Assembly: GCA_947259865.1 (NCBI GenBank)
Contig: CAMYNZ010000093.1
Coordinates: forward strand, 4,421 to 15,334
From: an uncultured Desulfobacterales bacterium
GTDB lineage: Bacteria; Desulfobacterota; Desulfobacteria; Desulfobacterales; G020354645
DNA: 10,914 nt
Reading direction: 5' to 3'
The translations under genes and the position numbers were made by a program. Shown piece by piece: positions 8,658-10,914 of this stretch. The notes beneath the pieces were generated by a model. That model was not told the DNA's origin. It searched no databases and saw only the letters and a list, made by a program, of their open reading frames with translations. Every line of letters begins with the position of its first letter. Position 1 is the first letter of the stretch.

Positions 8658-9998
8658 ATGGAAAATCTGTTGGATACGCTGTACCAGCGTGGGTTTGTCG
8701 AACAAACCACCCACGATGAGGAGCTGAAAGAATACTTCAATAGTGGCCAGGTTACCTGTTATATCGGATTTGACCCAACTGCTTCCAGTTTGCATATCGG
8801 CAGCCTGGTACCGATAATGTCGCTGGCACACATGCAACGCCATGGCCACCGGCCCATAGCGCTGGTCGGCAGCGGCACCGGACTCGTCGGTGATCCAAGC
8901 GGCAGAAACGAGATGAGGCGGCTTTTGACACCCCAGGCACTGGCAGAGAATGCCGAAGGAATCAAAAAGCAACTGTCCGGGTATCTTGATTTTAGAGATC
9001 AGAAAGCACTGATGTTGAACAACGCCGATTGGCTGACGGCGCTAGAATATATCCCTTTTCTGCGGGATATTGGCCGGCATTTTTCTGTCAAACGCATGCT
9101 CAGGGCCGAAAGTTATAAACTGCGTATGGAATCCGATGAAGGTTTGAGTTTTATAGAATTTAATTACATGCTTTTGCAGGCTTATGATTTTTTGGAACTT
9201 TTTTCCAGCTACGGGTGCAAGCTTCAAATGGGGGGCAGTGACCAGTGGGGCAATATTGTCGCCGGTATTGAACTCATCCGCAGGGTAAAACAGGAGACAG
9301 CGTTTGGTATAACCTTTCCCTTAATTGCGACGAGCGGTGGAGAAAAAATGGGGAAAACGGCCAAAGGAGCCGTCTGGCTTGATCCTGAACGAACGTCGCC
9401 GTATGAATATTTTCAATACTGGATAAATTCGGATGACAGGGATGTGGAACGTTTTTTGGCGCTTTTCACCTTTTTACCCATGGCTGAAATAAAAGAAATT
9501 GAAGCGCTGCAGGGAGTTGACTTAAACTGTGCAAAGACCGTCCTGGCATTTGAGACGACCGCCTTGGCCCATGGATCGGAGGCGGCCCATGGGGCCTATC
9601 AGAAAAGCATCAGCAATTTTGGTGAACGAGGGGTGCCGCGACACGTTCTGCCGTCAAGTACCATCCATCCGGAAGCTACCGGACAGGAAATTTCTGGACA
9701 GCTCGCCGCGAACAGACAGGGGCAAAACGTGCCGGCTATTGACTCTGGAAAGCCCGATTCATATATTGATCAAGACGAAATAAAATCGGGTATCCCGGCA
9801 TTTAAACTATTCCATTCAGTCGGTTTGGCCGCGTCAAGCAGCGCTGCCAGGCGGCTCATCGAGCAGGGGGGTGCTTACCTAAATGCCCAGCGGATCAAAA
9901 CCTTTGATCAATTAATCACGACCCGGGATCTGGATGCTGAAAAAATGCTTGTACTCAGATCCGGCAAAAAACGATTCCATAAAATAATGGTCAAATAA
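8658..9998 (+). CDS. tyrS: Tyrosyl-tRNA synthetase
   Basis: Class I aminoacyl-tRNA synthetase that charges tRNA-Tyr in the cytoplasm. The product is 446 residues, slightly longer than the common 400-430. The Rossmann catalytic core shows YIGFDPTASSLHIGS with the HIGH-type motif HIGS at residues 46-49, LVGSGTGLVGDPSGR, the tyrosine-binding QAYDFL segment, SDQWGN at 194-199, and the KMSKS-type loop KMGKT at 230-234. The C-terminal S4-like tRNA-binding domain (about 375-446) contains GLAASSSAARRLIEQGG and ends in a basic RSGKKRFHKI stretch. Extra length lies in a Gly/Ser/Gln-rich linker around 325-365 before the S4 domain. GAGGT at 8645-8649 lies 8 nt before the ATG at 8658. It reads towards the rRNA operon, and no U-tailed terminator was found after it. 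Confidence 0.97.
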   Translation: MENLLDTLYQRGFVEQTTHDEELKEYFNSGQVTCYIGFDPTASSLHIGSLVPIMSLAHMQRHGHRPIALVGSGTGLVGDPSGRNEMRRLLTPQALAENAEGIKKQLSGYLDFRDQKALMLNNADWLTALEYIPFLRDIGRHFSVKRMLRAESYKLRMESDEGLSFIEFNYMLLQAYDFLELFSSYGCKLQMGGSDQWGNIVAGIELIRRVKQETAFGITFPLIATSGGEKMGKTAKGAVWLDPERTSPYEYFQYWINSDDRDVERFLALFTFLPMAEIKEIEALQGVDLNCAKTVLAFETTALAHGSEAAHGAYQKSISNFGERGVPRHVLPSSTIHPEATGQEISGQLAANRQGQNVPAIDSGKPDSYIDQDEIKSGIPAFKLFHSVGLAASSSAARRLIEQGGAYLNAQRIKTFDQLITTRDLDAEKMLVLRSGKKRFHKIMVK

Positions 9999-10245
9999 GT
10001 CAGGCGGCAGTAGCCAGTTGCTTGTTAAAAGCACCGGGGCGATCATCTTGTCTTGTCGTGAAGTCAACGGCCATAACGTGCTCAGCACGGAATGGCTTGT
10101 CTTTCTCCGCCAGGAGCGGAGAAAAGCGAAAGCACGTCAGTGCTTTTAACGGTGCACTTGCAACCGGGTGCAAAGCACCTGGTTTGTATGGCAAGAAAAA
10201 AACACCCCGACCCCTGAAATAAATAAATTAATTTGGAAAAAAGTA
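9999..10245. repeat. tyrS-rRNA intergenic element with nested inverted repeats
   Basis: The core (10021-10195) carries three nested inverted repeats. GTTAAAAGCAC (10024-10034) pairs with GTGCTTTTAAC (10140-10150), 11 bp perfect. ACGTGCT (10076-10082) pairs with AGCACGT (10131-10137). TTTCTCCGC (10102-10110) pairs with GCGGAGAAA (10116-10124) around a CAGGA loop. A fourth hairpin follows: AACCGGGTGC (10162-10171) with GCACCTGGTT (10175-10184), closed by CTTGC/GCAAG. The last ~45 nt are AT-rich and lead into rRNA promoter P1. Both strands are open for about 65 codons, but neither translation looks like a known protein. It may be a structured RNA or a dispersed repeat; its identity is unknown. 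Confidence 0.5.
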
Positions 10246-10276
10246 TTGACAAACAGGTTATTAAACAATACTAAAT
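10246..10276 (+). promoter_or_regulatory. rRNA promoter P1
   Basis: A perfect -35 TTGACA (10246-10251) has only weak -10 candidates: TACTAA at 17 nt (10269) or AATACT at 15 nt (10267). An AT-rich stretch just upstream (10217-10245, with AAATAAATAAATTAATTT) resembles an UP element, as expected for a strong rRNA promoter. The -35 and -10 zones are overlapped by the inverted repeat AGTATTG/CAATACT. Confidence 0.6.
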
Positions 10277-10333
10277 ACGTTTACGCTCTCAGTTCAACCG
10301 ATCAAAAAATCGGAAAGATTTTTTAGAAAATGG

Positions 10334-10361
10334 TTGACAAATGAGGCTAAATAGGAATAAT
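10334..10361 (+). promoter_or_regulatory. rRNA promoter P2
   Basis: TTGACA (10334-10339, perfect) and AATAAT (10356-10361, 5 of 6) are 16 nt apart. The predicted start is near 10367-10369, about 157 nt before the mature 16S 5' end. The tandem arrangement with P1 is usual for rRNA operons. Confidence 0.72.
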
Positions 10362-10363
10362 TA

Positions 10364-10396
10364 AGCTCCTCATTTAATTTGAGGATGGCTTTTTTT
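10364..10396 (+). terminator. Terminator-like hairpin in the rRNA leader
   Basis: AGCTCCTCA (10364-10372) pairs with TGAGGA..GCT (10380-10390, 2-nt bulge) across a 7-nt loop and is followed by T10391-10396. It has the form of an intrinsic terminator. It lies downstream of P1 and overlaps the predicted P2 start, so only P1 transcripts would carry the full stem. It may attenuate P1 or shield against read-through from tyrS. Confidence 0.55.
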
Positions 10397-10400
10397 CAAC

Positions 10401-10416
10401 TTGCCCTCGATGGCAA
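10401..10416 (+). promoter_or_regulatory. boxB-like hairpin
   Basis: TTGCC-CTCGAT-GGCAA forms a 5-bp stem with a 6-nt loop, 5 nt before the boxA-like sequence, matching the boxB-boxA order of rRNA leader antitermination sites. Confidence 0.5.
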
Positions 10417-10421
10417 AAACT

Positions 10422-10435
10422 TGATCTTTGAAAAC
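10422..10435 (+). promoter_or_regulatory. boxA antitermination site
   Basis: TGATCTTTGAAAAC matches the rRNA boxA pattern (TGxTCTTTxAAAA), which binds NusB-NusE and lets polymerase resist Rho-dependent termination within the rRNA operon. Confidence 0.75.
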
Positions 10436-10477
10436 TAAATAGTGGTAGAAAAAAAGAGTCGGGCCCTTAGATTATTT

Positions 10478-10513
10478 GTTGCATCTGAATCATCTTTCGA
10501 TCTCGGGTGCAAC
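10478..10513 (+). other. Leader hairpin before 16S rRNA
   Basis: GTTGCATC (10478-10485) pairs with GGTGCAAC (10506-10513), with one G-U pair and a 20-nt loop, 11 nt before the mature 16S end. It may take part in pre-rRNA folding. The true RNase III processing stem pairs with sequence beyond the 16S 3' end and cannot be seen here. Confidence 0.45.
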
Positions 10514-10524
10514 GTAAAACACTT

Positions 10525-10914
<390 letters not shown>

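Noticed and set aside
10157..10201. Hairpin followed by an A-run after tyrS, considered as a terminator
   Set aside because: On the + strand the run is A, not T. On the minus strand the T-run precedes the hairpin. It does not work as an intrinsic terminator in either direction.
10000..10222. Overlapping small ORFs on both strands between tyrS and 16S
   Set aside because: Neither has a convincing ribosome binding site or recognisable family. The region is better described by its nested inverted repeats, so no CDS is called.

Overview
The window comes from a bacterial chromosome and reads as ordinary housekeeping DNA, with nearly all genes on the + strand. The 5' end of a 16S rRNA gene, the gene order and the protein sequences fit a deltaproteobacterium-type sulfate reducer (phylum Desulfobacterota, probably Desulfobacterales). 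This placement is inferred from familiar signatures, not from a search. No mobile-element protein, CRISPR array, tRNA or defence gene is visible.

Layout. Positions 1-4558 hold the 3' part of an F1Fo ATP synthase operon: atpA (5' end outside the window), atpG, atpD and atpC, coding for the alpha, gamma, beta and epsilon subunits of F1. The operon is interrupted by two unusually long gaps, 193 nt between atpA and atpG and 310 nt between atpD and atpC. The second gap carries a 161-bp imperfect palindrome. The operon ends at a strong intrinsic terminator (4653-4691). Positions 4808-5569 encode a GlmU that has only the uridylyltransferase domain. A good sigma-70-type promoter (5573-5602) then drives two small division genes, a ZapB-like coiled-coil protein and ZapA, both starting with TTG. 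Next is a 6S RNA gene (about 6370-6548), recognised from its 3' half and its long closing stem. It may be made from a longer precursor, because a perfect TATAAT lies just after zapA and the flanks can pair. rny (RNase Y) follows at 6901-8463, then a 143-bp palindromic repeat, then tyrS (8658-9998). The window ends with an rRNA operon control region: two TTGACA promoters, a terminator-like hairpin, boxB- and boxA-like antitermination signals, a leader hairpin, and the first 390 nt of 16S rRNA (from about 10525).

How the parts relate. The genes serve energy conservation, cell-wall precursor synthesis (UDP-GlcNAc), Z-ring assembly, global control of transcription by 6S RNA, mRNA decay and translation. 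The order zapA-6S RNA is conserved across many proteobacteria. Here RNase Y, instead of the 5-formyl-THF cyclo-ligase gene found in E. coli, lies downstream.

Most of the novelty is non-coding: several unrelated palindromic elements, each in a different intergenic gap; a structured element with nested inverted repeats between tyrS and the rRNA promoters; possible precursor folding around 6S RNA; and a terminator-like hairpin at the predicted start of rRNA promoter P2. I found no convincing evidence of a new protein-coding system.
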